58,182 nucleotides of DNA, taken from NCBI GenBank assembly GCA_020630275.1, contig JAHDBU010000001.1, positions 1-58,182 on the forward strand, written 5' to 3'. Under the pieces are notes generated by a model. The model was not told the origin of the DNA, made no database searches, and was given only the letters and a program-made list of their open reading frames with translations. This DNA comes from Hellea sp. Its GTDB lineage: Bacteria; Pseudomonadota; Alphaproteobacteria; Caulobacterales; Maricaulaceae. Every line of letters begins with the position of its first letter. The first letter of the stretch is position 1. Positions 1 through 8,616 of the stretch are shown here, one piece after another. The translations under genes were made by a program, and so were the position numbers.

Positions 1-26
1 AAAAGAAAAAAGACCTGTTAGCTTCT

Positions 27-1982
27 ATGAGTGAAGACAATTATTCCGCCAAAGATATTGAGGTCCTAGAGGGCCTAGAACCTGTTCGCATGCGCCCTGG
101 CATGTATATTGGTGGGACCGATGACCGTGCTTTGCATCACCTTTTTGCCGAGGTTATCGATAACTCTATGGATGAAGCTGTTGCTGGGCATGCAAGCCGC
201 ATTGAGGTTGAACTTCATTCCGATGGATTTTTGTCGGTAACAGATAATGGCCGGGGTATTCCGGTTGATGCCCACCCTAAATACAAGGACAAATCAGCCC
301 TTGAAGTGATCATGACAACGCTCCATGCGGGCGGGAAATTTTCGAGCGACGCCTATGAAACCTCTGGCGGCCTCCATGGTGTAGGGGTCTCTGTCGTGAA
401 CGCTCTTTCGGATGCGCTCGAAGTTGAAGTTGCCCGGAACAAGCAATTATTTCGGATGAAGTTTTCTCAGGGCAAGCCGCTTGGAAAGCTCGAGGATCTA
501 GGCCCGATTAACAACAGACGTGGAACCCGCGTTCGTTTTCATCCTGATCCTGAGATATTCGGAGCTAAAGCCCATTTCAAACCAGGACGCCTTTTTCGCA
601 TGACCCGGGCAAAAGCCTACCTTCAACCAGGTGTAGAGATCCGCTGGAAATGCGACAAGAAGCTGGTTGAGGAGCTGGATACTGTTCCGCATGAAGCTGT
701 CTTTCATTTCCCAGACGGATTGGCAGATTATCTCAAAGAAACCATGGGCACCAAAGCTACGGTGACCCCTGAGATATTTGCGGGCCGGAGCAAGAAAGAC
801 AGCGGCCATGGACGAGTCGAGTGGGCGATTGCCTGGTCTCCAGAGGGCTATGGCGACGCAGATACCTTTGTACGCTCCTACTGCAACACCATTCCGACAG
901 GCGGTGGCGGCACGCATGAACAAGGTCTTCGCGCGGCCATTACCAAAGGTTTGCGCGCCTATGCCGATATCTGCGGCATGGGCAAGAAAATGACCCACGT
1001 TAAAGCCGACGATGTCATGAATGGGGCAGCTGCAATGGTCTCTGTTTTCATTGGCAATCCAGAATTCCAAGGGCAAACCAAAGACAAGCTATCTAACACT
1101 GAAGCTGCGCGGATCGTAGAGAGTGCAGTTCGCGATCCCTTTGATCACTGGTTAGCTTCATCCCCCAAAGATGCGACACAACTTCTGGAATGGGTAATTG
1201 AAAAAGCCAATGAACGCGTGCGACGTCGCAAGCAGAGAGACATCAACCGCAAATCGGCAACTAAGAGGCTTCGTCTTCCTGGTAAGCTTGCCGATTGCTC
1301 CCGTAAAGACTCCACAGATACGGAGCTCTTTATCGTTGAGGGTGATAGTGCGGGTGGGTCTGCCAAACAAGCCCGAAACAGGGAAACACAAGCCATTCTG
1401 CCGCTACGCGGTAAAATCCTTAATGTGCACAGCGCCAGCATGGACAAGATATCCAAAAACGCTGAAATCAATGATCTGATGACAGCCCTCGGGACAGGTC
1501 TGGGGCGCAAATTTGACCTGGAAGACCTTCGTTACGAGCGGGTTGTGATCATGACCGACGCCGACGTGGATGGCGCTCATATCGCGGCGCTGTTGATCAC
1601 ATTTTTCTATATTTATATGCGCCCGTTGATCGAAGAGGGGCGGCTGTTTATGGCAATGCCTCCACTTTATAAAATCACCCAAGGTGCCAAAACCGAATAT
1701 GCCATAGACGACTTACATAAGGACGAGTTGATTGAAAAGGTCTTCACGGGTCGCGGAAAAATTGATGTGGGCCGGTTTAAAGGCCTGGGCGAAATGATGG
1801 CGTCCCAGCTCAAAGACACCACAATGAACCCAAAGACCCGCAAGATGATCCAGATTAAAATTGATCAGGAAAACCTCCCCACGACCGAGTCTCTGGTGGA
1901 AACCTTGATGGGCAAACGGGCGGAACTGCGTTTCCAGTATATTCAGGATCACGCTCAATTCGTCGAAGAATTGGACCTTTAG
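27..1982 (+). CDS. parE: DNA topoisomerase IV subunit B
   Basis: ParE is the ATPase subunit of topoisomerase IV, which unlinks daughter chromosomes together with ParC. The N-terminal GHKL ATPase is visible: EVIDNSMDEA near residue 45, DNGRGIP near 75 and GGLHGVGVSVVNALS near 115. The TOPRIM domain follows, with EGDSAGGSA near 437 and DADVDG near 511. The closing motif GRFKGLGEMM and the length of about 650 residues fit alphaproteobacterial ParE better than GyrB, which is longer. The ATG at 27 has no Shine-Dalgarno sequence, and the frame stays open to base 3 with coding-like residues (KKKDLLAS), so the true start may lie left of the window. The Nudix gene follows immediately. Confidence 0.95.
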   Translation: MSEDNYSAKDIEVLEGLEPVRMRPGMYIGGTDDRALHHLFAEVIDNSMDEAVAGHASRIEVELHSDGFLSVTDNGRGIPVDAHPKYKDKSALEVIMTTLHAGGKFSSDAYETSGGLHGVGVSVVNALSDALEVEVARNKQLFRMKFSQGKPLGKLEDLGPINNRRGTRVRFHPDPEIFGAKAHFKPGRLFRMTRAKAYLQPGVEIRWKCDKKLVEELDTVPHEAVFHFPDGLADYLKETMGTKATVTPEIFAGRSKKDSGHGRVEWAIAWSPEGYGDADTFVRSYCNTIPTGGGGTHEQGLRAAITKGLRAYADICGMGKKMTHVKADDVMNGAAAMVSVFIGNPEFQGQTKDKLSNTEAARIVESAVRDPFDHWLASSPKDATQLLEWVIEKANERVRRRKQRDINRKSATKRLRLPGKLADCSRKDSTDTELFIVEGDSAGGSAKQARNRETQAILPLRGKILNVHSASMDKISKNAEINDLMTALGTGLGRKFDLEDLRYERVVIMTDADVDGAHIAALLITFFYIYMRPLIEEGRLFMAMPPLYKITQGAKTEYAIDDLHKDELIEKVFTGRGKIDVGRFKGLGEMMASQLKDTTMNPKTRKMIQIKIDQENLPTTESLVETLMGKRAELRFQYIQDHAQFVEELDL

Positions 1983-2007
1983 TTTGGTCCCGGACGAAGA
2001 CGCAACC

Positions 2008-2673
2008 ATGCCGAGTCCGCTCATACCAGCAGCGACAGTTCTATTACTACGCGACACCAAAGACGACATCGAAGTCCTCATGCTGCGCCGGAACAAAGCC
2101 CTCAAAGCTTTTGGCGGTGCCTGGGTGTTCCCTGGCGGTCGCGTTGACGATAAGGATGGTCCGGGCCTGGATGAAATTTCGCGCGCACAGCATACGGCGA
2201 TCCGGGAAACTATGGAAGAAACCAACCTGGATATTTCTGGGGCAAAGTTTGCAACGCTCTCTAATTGGATCCCACCTGTCGAAGAAAAGCGTCGATTTTC
2301 TACCTGGTTCTTTGTGGCTAAAGCCCCGGATTCGCCAGTGAAAATCGATGATGGTGAAATTCACGATTACCAATGGATCTCGCCTAAGGCAGCTCTAGCC
2401 AAGGTACCCTCACCTGACCTCTATCTCATGCCACCGACTTATATTTCGCTATGGTCGCTCAAGGCGTTTAATCACGTAGATGAAGCTTTGCTGGGAGTAT
2501 CCAATATGGAACCCGAACGGTTTGAGACAAAGTTCACTCGCGGCAATAAAGGCTTTATTACAATGTGGCCGGGAGATGCCTGCTATGACAGTTTGGACCT
2601 CTCTATCGAAGGTCCTAAACGCCGGCTTTATGCCGAACCTGATCAATGGCGCTACGAGACGGATTTTCGATAG
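2008..2673 (+). CDS. Nudix hydrolase with an expanded Nudix box
   Basis: The Nudix family hydrolyses nucleoside diphosphates linked to another group. The protein begins with a typical beta-strand (AATVLLLRD) and reads AWVFPGGRVD followed by AIRETMEETNLDI, so the GG...REtxEE core is present. The spacing between GG and RE is several residues longer than in the canonical box, as in Nudix proteins related to the CoA-type hydrolases. I chose the ATG at 2008 (221 residues). The frame also runs back to a TTG at 1984, two bases after the parE stop, which would add eight residues. The gene follows parE on the same strand and may be cotranscribed with it. The substrate cannot be read from the sequence. 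Confidence 0.85.
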   Translation: MPSPLIPAATVLLLRDTKDDIEVLMLRRNKALKAFGGAWVFPGGRVDDKDGPGLDEISRAQHTAIRETMEETNLDISGAKFATLSNWIPPVEEKRRFSTWFFVAKAPDSPVKIDDGEIHDYQWISPKAALAKVPSPDLYLMPPTYISLWSLKAFNHVDEALLGVSNMEPERFETKFTRGNKGFITMWPGDACYDSLDLSIEGPKRRLYAEPDQWRYETDFR

Positions 2674-2747
2674 CGCATATGCAACTTTTTTCACTTGCTT
2701 CGCGCTCGGTCGCTCTTTAGCCTCATCCAAAATATTTGGAGGGGAAT

Positions 2748-4661
2748 ATGCGTAGCTTAATCGGGAGTGTAGCGGCTATAGCGCTATTGGCTGGTTGTAA
2801 GGGCGGCGAAAAACTAGCGTCAAAAGAAAAGGCCGACCAAAAACCAACCCAGTCTCAGCCATCGCCTCAGTTGGCAGGTGCTGCGGTGACTGGTGAAAAC
2901 GCCTATTTTGGCGATTTACATATTCACACCAAAAACTCTTTCGATGCTTACATCTTCAATGTCCGGACAACGCCGGATGATGTTTATCGGTTTGCAAAGG
3001 GCGAAAGTGTCCGTCATCCCGCCGGCTACGATATCAAGATTTGGGGTGATCCTTTGGACTTTGTCGGCACAACCGACCACGGTGCCTATATGGGCATCCT
3101 GCCCGCTATGGATACCGAGGGACATCCGCTGTCCAAAGTCGAATGGGCGCAAGGCATGTTTGGCACTGACCCCGAACTTATTACTCGCGCTTTTGGGCGC
3201 ATTGGCGACTCTGTTCGCAGTGGCGTTCCTTATGACGAAATTTATGACCGCGACATCATTGACGATGCTTGGAAACAATCTGTCGACGCGGCCGATCGTC
3301 ATTATGCGCCAGGCAAGCTCACAACATTTTCTGCCTATGAATATACGTCGGTGAAAACCCGTGAAGGTGGAGACGGATTTGTGGGCGGCAACCTCCATCG
3401 AAACGTCGTTTTCCGTGACAAGGCCCCGAAGCGACTTTTCTCTACCCTCGATTCAACCAACCCTGAGGATCTTTGGGACTGGATGGATAATGAGCGGGCG
3501 CAAGGCCGGGACGTTATGGCCATCCCACACAACTCCAATGTGTCTGACGGTTTGATGTTTGATCTAGTGACCTATGAAGGCAATCCTATGAACAAGGCCT
3601 ATGCGGATCAGCGGATACTCAATGAGCCCATCGTAGAAATGACCCAGGTTAAGGGTACCTCCGAAACGCACCCTGCCCTGTCACCCAATGATGAATGGGC
3701 GAATTTTGAAATCTATGAAGACCTTCTAAGCTCCTACACAAAATCCAAAATTACAGGCAGCTATGTGCGTGAAGCTCTGGCCAATGGTTTTAAGATCGAA
3801 AAAGAGATCGGCACAAACCCGTTTAAGTTCGGCATGATTGGCGCCAGTGACTCCCATGTCGCTGGTGGTGCCTTTGACGAAAAAGATTATTGGTCCAAAG
3901 TTGGTATCTTGGACGCCACACCCGAATCTCGTGGCTCTGTTCCGCCTAAAGGCAGCAAAAGCTGGGAAGGCATTGAGCGCGACCAAAATGCCGAGCACTG
4001 GTTCAGCAAATGGGGCGCGTCTGGCCTTGCAGCTGTCTGGGCACCTGAGAACACGAGGGAAGCTATATTCGATGCTATGCGGCGTAAAGAAACCTACGCA
4101 ACATCTGGTCCGCGAATCAAAGTCAGAATGTTTGGCGGATATGATTACGACGCACGCATATTAGAAAAATCCGACATGGTCGCGCAGGCCTATGCGGGCG
4201 GTGTGCCTATGGGCGGTGACCTCTCAAGGAGCGAAACAGCACCGAGATTTGTCGTTTGGGCCATGCGGGACGCCCGCAGTGCTCCGCTACAGCGACTGCA
4301 GATGGTCAAGTCCTGGTATGCGGATGGTAAAGCTCAGGAGATGGTCTATGACATTGCCTGTTCTGATGGCGACACGCCTGATCCGGCGACTCACCGTTGC
4401 CCGGATAACGGCGCAAGCGTTAATCTCGAAAACTGCTCGGTTTCAGATGATAGCGGTGATGCGGAGTTAAAGACCGTCTGGACGGATCCGGATTTCAATT
4501 CTGATGTTTCGTTTGCCTATTACGTTCGCGTTTTGGAGAATCCAAGCTGTCGCTGGTCGACCTGGGACGCCTTGTCAAAAGGTACTGATCTTCATCCTGA
4601 TCTGCCCCCAACCATACAGGAGCGGGCCTACACGTCTCCGATCTGGTATAACGCTCAGTAG
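2748..4661 (+). CDS. DUF3604 lipoprotein (PHP-like fold)
   Basis: This is a 637-residue lipoprotein of the DUF3604 family, whose function is not established. The N-terminus is a lipoprotein signal ending in the lipobox LLAGC, followed by a charged, proline- and glutamine-rich linker. The family start YFGDLHIHT carries the H-x-H pair (His58, His60), and FVGTTDHG supplies another likely metal-binding Asp-His pair, as in PHP-type phosphoesterase folds. A further TTG start in frame at 2736 overlaps the Shine-Dalgarno GGAGGGG, so ATG 2748 is preferred. The C-terminal part has several cysteines, consistent with an extracytoplasmic location. It is followed after eight bases by the parvulin-like gene and then by a HupE/UreJ gene, probably one operon. 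Confidence 0.88.
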   Translation: MRSLIGSVAAIALLAGCKGGEKLASKEKADQKPTQSQPSPQLAGAAVTGENAYFGDLHIHTKNSFDAYIFNVRTTPDDVYRFAKGESVRHPAGYDIKIWGDPLDFVGTTDHGAYMGILPAMDTEGHPLSKVEWAQGMFGTDPELITRAFGRIGDSVRSGVPYDEIYDRDIIDDAWKQSVDAADRHYAPGKLTTFSAYEYTSVKTREGGDGFVGGNLHRNVVFRDKAPKRLFSTLDSTNPEDLWDWMDNERAQGRDVMAIPHNSNVSDGLMFDLVTYEGNPMNKAYADQRILNEPIVEMTQVKGTSETHPALSPNDEWANFEIYEDLLSSYTKSKITGSYVREALANGFKIEKEIGTNPFKFGMIGASDSHVAGGAFDEKDYWSKVGILDATPESRGSVPPKGSKSWEGIERDQNAEHWFSKWGASGLAAVWAPENTREAIFDAMRRKETYATSGPRIKVRMFGGYDYDARILEKSDMVAQAYAGGVPMGGDLSRSETAPRFVVWAMRDARSAPLQRLQMVKSWYADGKAQEMVYDIACSDGDTPDPATHRCPDNGASVNLENCSVSDDSGDAELKTVWTDPDFNSDVSFAYYVRVLENPSCRWSTWDALSKGTDLHPDLPPTIQERAYTSPIWYNAQ

Positions 4662-4669
4662 GACCCAAA

Positions 4670-5497
4670 ATGCGTAAATGGTGGCGCGAGCCTCTCGTTC
4701 ATTTCATTCTGATCGGCGCTCTGCTCTTTGTCGGACACTATATTTGGGCGCAGCATGTGTCCAAGCAGGACTATACAATCCATGTTTCGGCGAGCGAAAT
4801 TCAGCGACAGGCTGAAATTTTCGCCAGCGAGAACCAACGCCAGCCCTCGGACGAGGACATACAGGCACTGATCTTTGCCCATGTGGAAGAACAAATCCTC
4901 ATGCGAGAGGCTCAGAGATTAGGCCTGGAGGCTGACGATACGATTATTCGTCGGCGTCTGGCCCAGAAAATGCGCTTCATGATCAATGAGGACACACCTC
5001 CTGATTTGCCGAATGACGCAATCCTTAAAGCTTGGTTTGAAGAGAATGCGGCGTTATTTGTGCAGCCCGAACAGCGGGCCTTTATCCATGTCTATTTCAG
5101 TCCCGGTTCGCACAACGATGTCAGCGCGGCGGCCAATGAGGCTCTTAGCCGGATCAACGATCAGAATTGGAAGACACTGGGCGATCCGTTTATCGAAAGC
5201 AATTCAGTGACCATGATTGACGCCGACGGCTTAACCCGAAAATACGGCAAGAATTTTACGGACAAGCTCTTTGCGCTACCCATTCAAGACGACTGGCAGG
5301 GCCCTATCTCCAGTGCCTTTGGGTTACATTTGGTGCGTATCGTGGATCACCAATCCAAGGATACGCCTGACTTTGAAAGGGCGAGACCTGATGTAGAACG
5401 GGTCTGGCAAGAGCAATCCCTCCGTGCCGCCAATGAGCAGCGCCTCGTGGACTTGTTGGAGAAATATAAGGTCGAGGTCGAAGGATTGGATCCGTGA
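4670..5497 (+). CDS. Membrane-anchored PpiC-type peptidyl-prolyl isomerase
   Basis: This is a 275-residue parvulin-type protein predicted to assist folding outside the cytoplasm. One N-terminal membrane segment (HFILIGALLFVGHYIW) follows a short basic start, giving an anchored or uncleaved topology. A SurA/PrsA-like helical region (residues about 35-130) precedes the parvulin-like domain (about 135-245), with the family landmarks EQRAFIHVYFS and GPISSAFGLHLVRI. The C-terminus is a charged helix. The gene sits between the DUF3604 lipoprotein gene and the HupE/UreJ gene, and its TGA overlaps the next GTG start by four bases. A dedicated chaperone role for its neighbours is an inference from this arrangement. 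Enzymatic activity cannot be judged from sequence alone. Confidence 0.85.
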   Translation: MRKWWREPLVHFILIGALLFVGHYIWAQHVSKQDYTIHVSASEIQRQAEIFASENQRQPSDEDIQALIFAHVEEQILMREAQRLGLEADDTIIRRRLAQKMRFMINEDTPPDLPNDAILKAWFEENAALFVQPEQRAFIHVYFSPGSHNDVSAAANEALSRINDQNWKTLGDPFIESNSVTMIDADGLTRKYGKNFTDKLFALPIQDDWQGPISSAFGLHLVRIVDHQSKDTPDFERARPDVERVWQEQSLRAANEQRLVDLLEKYKVEVEGLDP

Positions 5498-6471
5498 GAG
5501 CGTTTTTAACCGCCTTCATCCTATTGGCTTTCAGTTTCTTTGCGTCCACGACGCAAGCTCATGAAGTCCGCCCAGGCTCCCTTAAAATCAAAGAAACCAG
5601 TCAGGACGTTTTCGAAGCCGTCTGGAAGCAACCTATACTCTCCGGAAAGCGTCTCAAGATTGATCCGGTATTCCCTGAAGGCTGTGCAGTGGACGAGTCG
5701 TCACGAAGCTTTGGAACCGGGACGCTCTCTGTCAATTATGATGTAAAATGCTCATTGGACTCCGGCACCATAAAAATTGATGGGCTTGAGCGAACCCTGA
5801 CCGATGTCTTCGTGGAAATTACCTATTTGAACGCTGAGCCAAAAAGAGAGCTCTTAAAGCCAGCTGCGAATGCCTTGGATTTATCCGAGGAAACAGGCGC
5901 GTCTATCGCGGAATATATCTGGATTGGTGTGGAACATATCATCTTTGGCTGGGATCATCTCTTGTTCGTTTTGGGGCTGGTATTGTTGGTTGAACGTCGT
6001 CAGATCATTGGCGTGGCGACTGCCTTCACCGTCGCCCATTCTATAACCCTGGCTCTGGCCGCTTTGGGTTTTTTGTCCATCCCAATTCGCCCCGTGGAAA
6101 TATTGATCGCCCTGAGCATTGCGCTCTTAGCCGTTGAAATAATGAGGAAATTTCGCGGAGAACTCGGCCTTTCTGCTCGACGGCCTTATCTCATCGGATT
6201 TCTCATCGGCCTCATTCATGGCTGCGGCTTCGCCTCAGCGCTTTCAGAGATCGGCCTGCCCAAAGGCATGGAGCTGCTCTCCCTGCTCTTCTTCAACATA
6301 GGTGTCGAGCTGGGTCAGTTTTTTGTCATCCTGATATTTGTCCTGGTTTTCTTCGCTTTGTCCAAATTTCAGTTTAATCGCAACAAGATCGTCGAGACGG
6401 CCGTCGCCTATGCCATAGGTGGTGTCGCCATGTATTGGGTCATCGACCGTCTGAAAGACTATGTTGTCTAA
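5494..6471 (+). CDS. HupE/UreJ family membrane protein
   Basis: The 325-residue protein has a cleavable signal peptide (FILLAFSFFASTTQA), an extracytoplasmic domain of about 120 residues, and then six to seven membrane segments. The membrane part carries the HupE/UreJ_2 landmarks HIIFGWDHLLFVLG, FTVAHSITL, LIHGCGFASAL and FFNIGVELGQ, with conserved His and Asp residues that could bind a metal. HupE and UreJ proteins are considered nickel permeases, but no hydrogenase or urease genes occur here, so the substrate is open. The start is GTG, overlapping the stop of the upstream isomerase gene by four bases, which indicates translational coupling. The stop codon interlocks with that of the convergent gene at 6468. 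Confidence 0.85.
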   Translation: MRAFLTAFILLAFSFFASTTQAHEVRPGSLKIKETSQDVFEAVWKQPILSGKRLKIDPVFPEGCAVDESSRSFGTGTLSVNYDVKCSLDSGTIKIDGLERTLTDVFVEITYLNAEPKRELLKPAANALDLSEETGASIAEYIWIGVEHIIFGWDHLLFVLGLVLLVERRQIIGVATAFTVAHSITLALAALGFLSIPIRPVEILIALSIALLAVEIMRKFRGELGLSARRPYLIGFLIGLIHGCGFASALSEIGLPKGMELLSLLFFNIGVELGQFFVILIFVLVFFALSKFQFNRNKIVETAVAYAIGGVAMYWVIDRLKDYVV

Positions 6472-6806
6472 TTGACCGCAATAAAGCTATAGGCGCGTTT
6501 ATCCGTTTGGACACTATCACTTTTAACAGCCAGCCGAATTTCGCCGCCTTGTTTGATATTGGGATGAGCGGGCAGACTTACCAGAACTTTCTGTCCACTC
6601 TCCAAAGTCACCAGCGCTTTGATAAAGGTTGGGCCGATGACCTTTTTATTGGGCAGGATAGTGTGAATAACGGCGGTTGTCTCGCCCGCATCCACCCAGT
6701 CATAATTATTGGGTTTGACCATCCAGACCCAAACGACGGCTGCCGCTGCCAATAGAAATCCGGCAACCGCCAGCTTTTCTTTTCCTGTTAAATTGAGGTT
6801 TGCCAT
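6468..6806 (-). CDS. Small single-span membrane protein, unknown
   Basis: I do not recognise this 112-residue protein. It has a short basic N-terminus and one membrane segment (LAVAGFLLAAAAVVWVWMV), followed by a polar, mainly beta-like domain of about 80 residues without cysteines. The topology is probably N-in with the C-terminal domain outside. The ATG at 6806 is preceded by a GGGAG Shine-Dalgarno sequence, which supports a real gene. It converges on the HupE/UreJ gene, and the two share the four bases CTAA as interlocked stop codons. The upstream region is shared with the divergent DUF962 gene. Confidence 0.7.
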   Translation of the reverse strand: MANLNLTGKEKLAVAGFLLAAAAVVWVWMVKPNNYDWVDAGETTAVIHTILPNKKVIGPTFIKALVTLESGQKVLVSLPAHPNIKQGGEIRLAVKSDSVQTDKRAYSFIAVN

Positions 6807-6897
6807 ATGTCTCTCCCTTATAAGGTGCTGGACATATGGGGAGGATTGGGCCCAATTAAATGTTGCGAGAGGAAAAACTTTTCGGCAGAATTACCTA

Positions 6898-7230
6898 ATG
6901 AGCGATACAACACCCAGCAATTCAGAAGGTTTTAACAGCTTTAAGGCATTTTATCCTTACTACCTCGCGGAGCATAGCGATGTGAATTGTCGGCGTTTGC
7001 ACTTTATCGGCACAGGCCTGATAGTCGCCCTTTGGGTCTGGGTATTTGCCACGGCCAATTGGTGGTGGTTATTGTTGACCCCCATTTTGGGTTACGGCTT
7101 TGCCTGGGTCGGTCATTTCTTTTTTGAAAAAAACAAACCCGCCACATTCAAACATCCTCTCTATAGCCTGATAGGGGACTGGGTGATGTTCTTTGATATG
7201 TTGCGCGGAAAAGTTTCCTTAGTGCGTTAG
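6898..7230 (+). CDS. DUF962 (Mpo1-like) membrane protein
   Basis: This 110-residue protein belongs to the DUF962/Mpo1-like family. In yeast Mpo1 is an iron-dependent dioxygenase of fatty-acid alpha-oxidation; the bacterial function is not settled. The family pattern is complete: a YLAEHSDVNCRRLHFIGT region with two histidines, two to three membrane segments, then AWVGHFFFEKNKPATFKHP with two more histidines and the closing DWVMFFDMLRGK. The open frame extends upstream to 6709, but that extension is antisense to the neighbouring gene. The ATG at 6898 matches the family start. Its stop TAG interlocks with the TAA of the convergent MATE gene. Confidence 0.85.
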   Translation: MSDTTPSNSEGFNSFKAFYPYYLAEHSDVNCRRLHFIGTGLIVALWVWVFATANWWWLLLTPILGYGFAWVGHFFFEKNKPATFKHPLYSLIGDWVMFFDMLRGKVSLVR

Positions 7231-8606
7231 GACTTCTTGGCCGTCATCGGGACCTTTGTCATGGTCCAGCCAAAGGCAATCAAACCGGAAATTATATTAG
7301 CGGCGGCTAAGCCCACAAACGCGCCTTTTAATCCGCCTAATGACACGCCTACATAGATCAACCCTATATATAGAATCAGAGACCGAATGATCGTGTAGAC
7401 AAGCCCATAAATAGGCCGCCCAATTGCGTTCAGCCCAGCGGCGCTGACAAAGACAAAGCCATAGGCAAATATCGTAACAGGCACGATGTAAAAATACGGC
7501 GTGATTTTCTCAATCAATTCGGCGTCTTTAGTGAAAATGGATGCAATCTGCGGTGCAAATAGAGCCATGATTACTGCCATGCCTGTACTCCAATAGAAAC
7601 ATATCCGGTAACAGACCCGAAAGGCTTCGCGGACACGTTCGGTTTTACCGGCACCGCCATTGCGTCCGGTTATCGCGCCGATACAGGCAGACAGAGCATA
7701 GAGAAGCCCAACCGAAATCAACTCGGCCCGACTGGCGACACCAAAAGCAGCGACGTCAACGTCAGACAGTTTCAAACTTAGGATCGCAACCGCGAAGAAG
7801 GTCGCTACGGGAACAATGATGTTCGTCATAGCAGCAGGAACGCCGACCTGCCCAACGATGGCCCATGCCCTTCGAATGGAGCGCAACGTCATGCCTGAAA
7901 ACGTGATGGCTTTTTGTTGAAACAAGACGAGGTAAAAACCGTAACAGGCTGCGATAATATTCCCAATCAGTGTGGCCAATGCCGCGCCTTGAATTTCCAT
8001 ACGGGGGAAAGGGCCCCATCCGAAAATCAAGAAAGGATCCAAGATGATATTGATGATAGCGCCCAATATCATTATCGAGCTCGGCAGTGCTGCCTGGCCA
8101 TTTCCCCGCAAAACATTATTGCTCATGGAGGCGATAGAGACAATGACGAGGCCTGGAAGAGAAATCATGAGATATTTCAAGGCCATGTCATAGACATCGC
8201 CTTTGGCCCCGGCTGCCTTTAGAACATTGGGGGCAGACAGCACCATCATCGTCACCAGAATACTCATGACTGTAATCGCCATGAGGATAGCTGCCGCTCC
8301 GTGGCGTTTTGATCTTTCTTTGTCGCCCTCGCCCAATGCTCTTGCGACGGCAGACATTGTTCCTGCTCCAAGGCCGATATTGGCACTATTACCCATAAAC
8401 GTTAGTGGAAAGGCGAAAGTAAGTGCGGCCAATGCCGCGATGGCCAAATTGGGACGGGCCGGATCGGTCAAGCGACCCAAATAAATCGTGTCGACAATCC
8501 CTGTCGATATGAGCGCTATGACCGCGATGGAAAACGGCCCGAGCATTCGCATGACATGACCGTTGATTGAACCTTCTAAGACATTGGTTTTATCAGTTTC
8601 GGACAA
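7227..8606 (-). CDS. MATE family multidrug/organic cation exporter
   Basis: The 459-residue protein has about twelve membrane segments and the MATE family layout of two similar halves. Family landmarks are IYLGRLTDPARPNLAIAAL in the first half and AFGVASRAELIS with GRNGGAGK at the start of the second. MATE proteins exchange Na+ or H+ for cationic drugs or metabolites across the inner membrane. The first start codon is TTG, with GAGG just upstream; an ATG lies 18 codons in. The gene is ten bases downstream of maeB on the same strand, so both may share a transcript. The specific substrate cannot be inferred. Confidence 0.88.
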   Translation of the reverse strand: MSETDKTNVLEGSINGHVMRMLGPFSIAVIALISTGIVDTIYLGRLTDPARPNLAIAALAALTFAFPLTFMGNSANIGLGAGTMSAVARALGEGDKERSKRHGAAAILMAITVMSILVTMMVLSAPNVLKAAGAKGDVYDMALKYLMISLPGLVIVSIASMSNNVLRGNGQAALPSSIMILGAIINIILDPFLIFGWGPFPRMEIQGAALATLIGNIIAACYGFYLVLFQQKAITFSGMTLRSIRRAWAIVGQVGVPAAMTNIIVPVATFFAVAILSLKLSDVDVAAFGVASRAELISVGLLYALSACIGAITGRNGGAGKTERVREAFRVCYRICFYWSTGMAVIMALFAPQIASIFTKDAELIEKITPYFYIVPVTIFAYGFVFVSAAGLNAIGRPIYGLVYTIIRSLILYIGLIYVGVSLGGLKGAFVGLAAANIISGLIAFGWTMTKVPMTAKKS

Positions 8607-8616
8607 TCGGCCTCAG

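Noticed and set aside
498-1076. Minus-strand open frame of 192 codons
   Set aside because: It is fully antisense to the conserved parE coding region, has no recognisable domain, and its composition follows the complementary codons.
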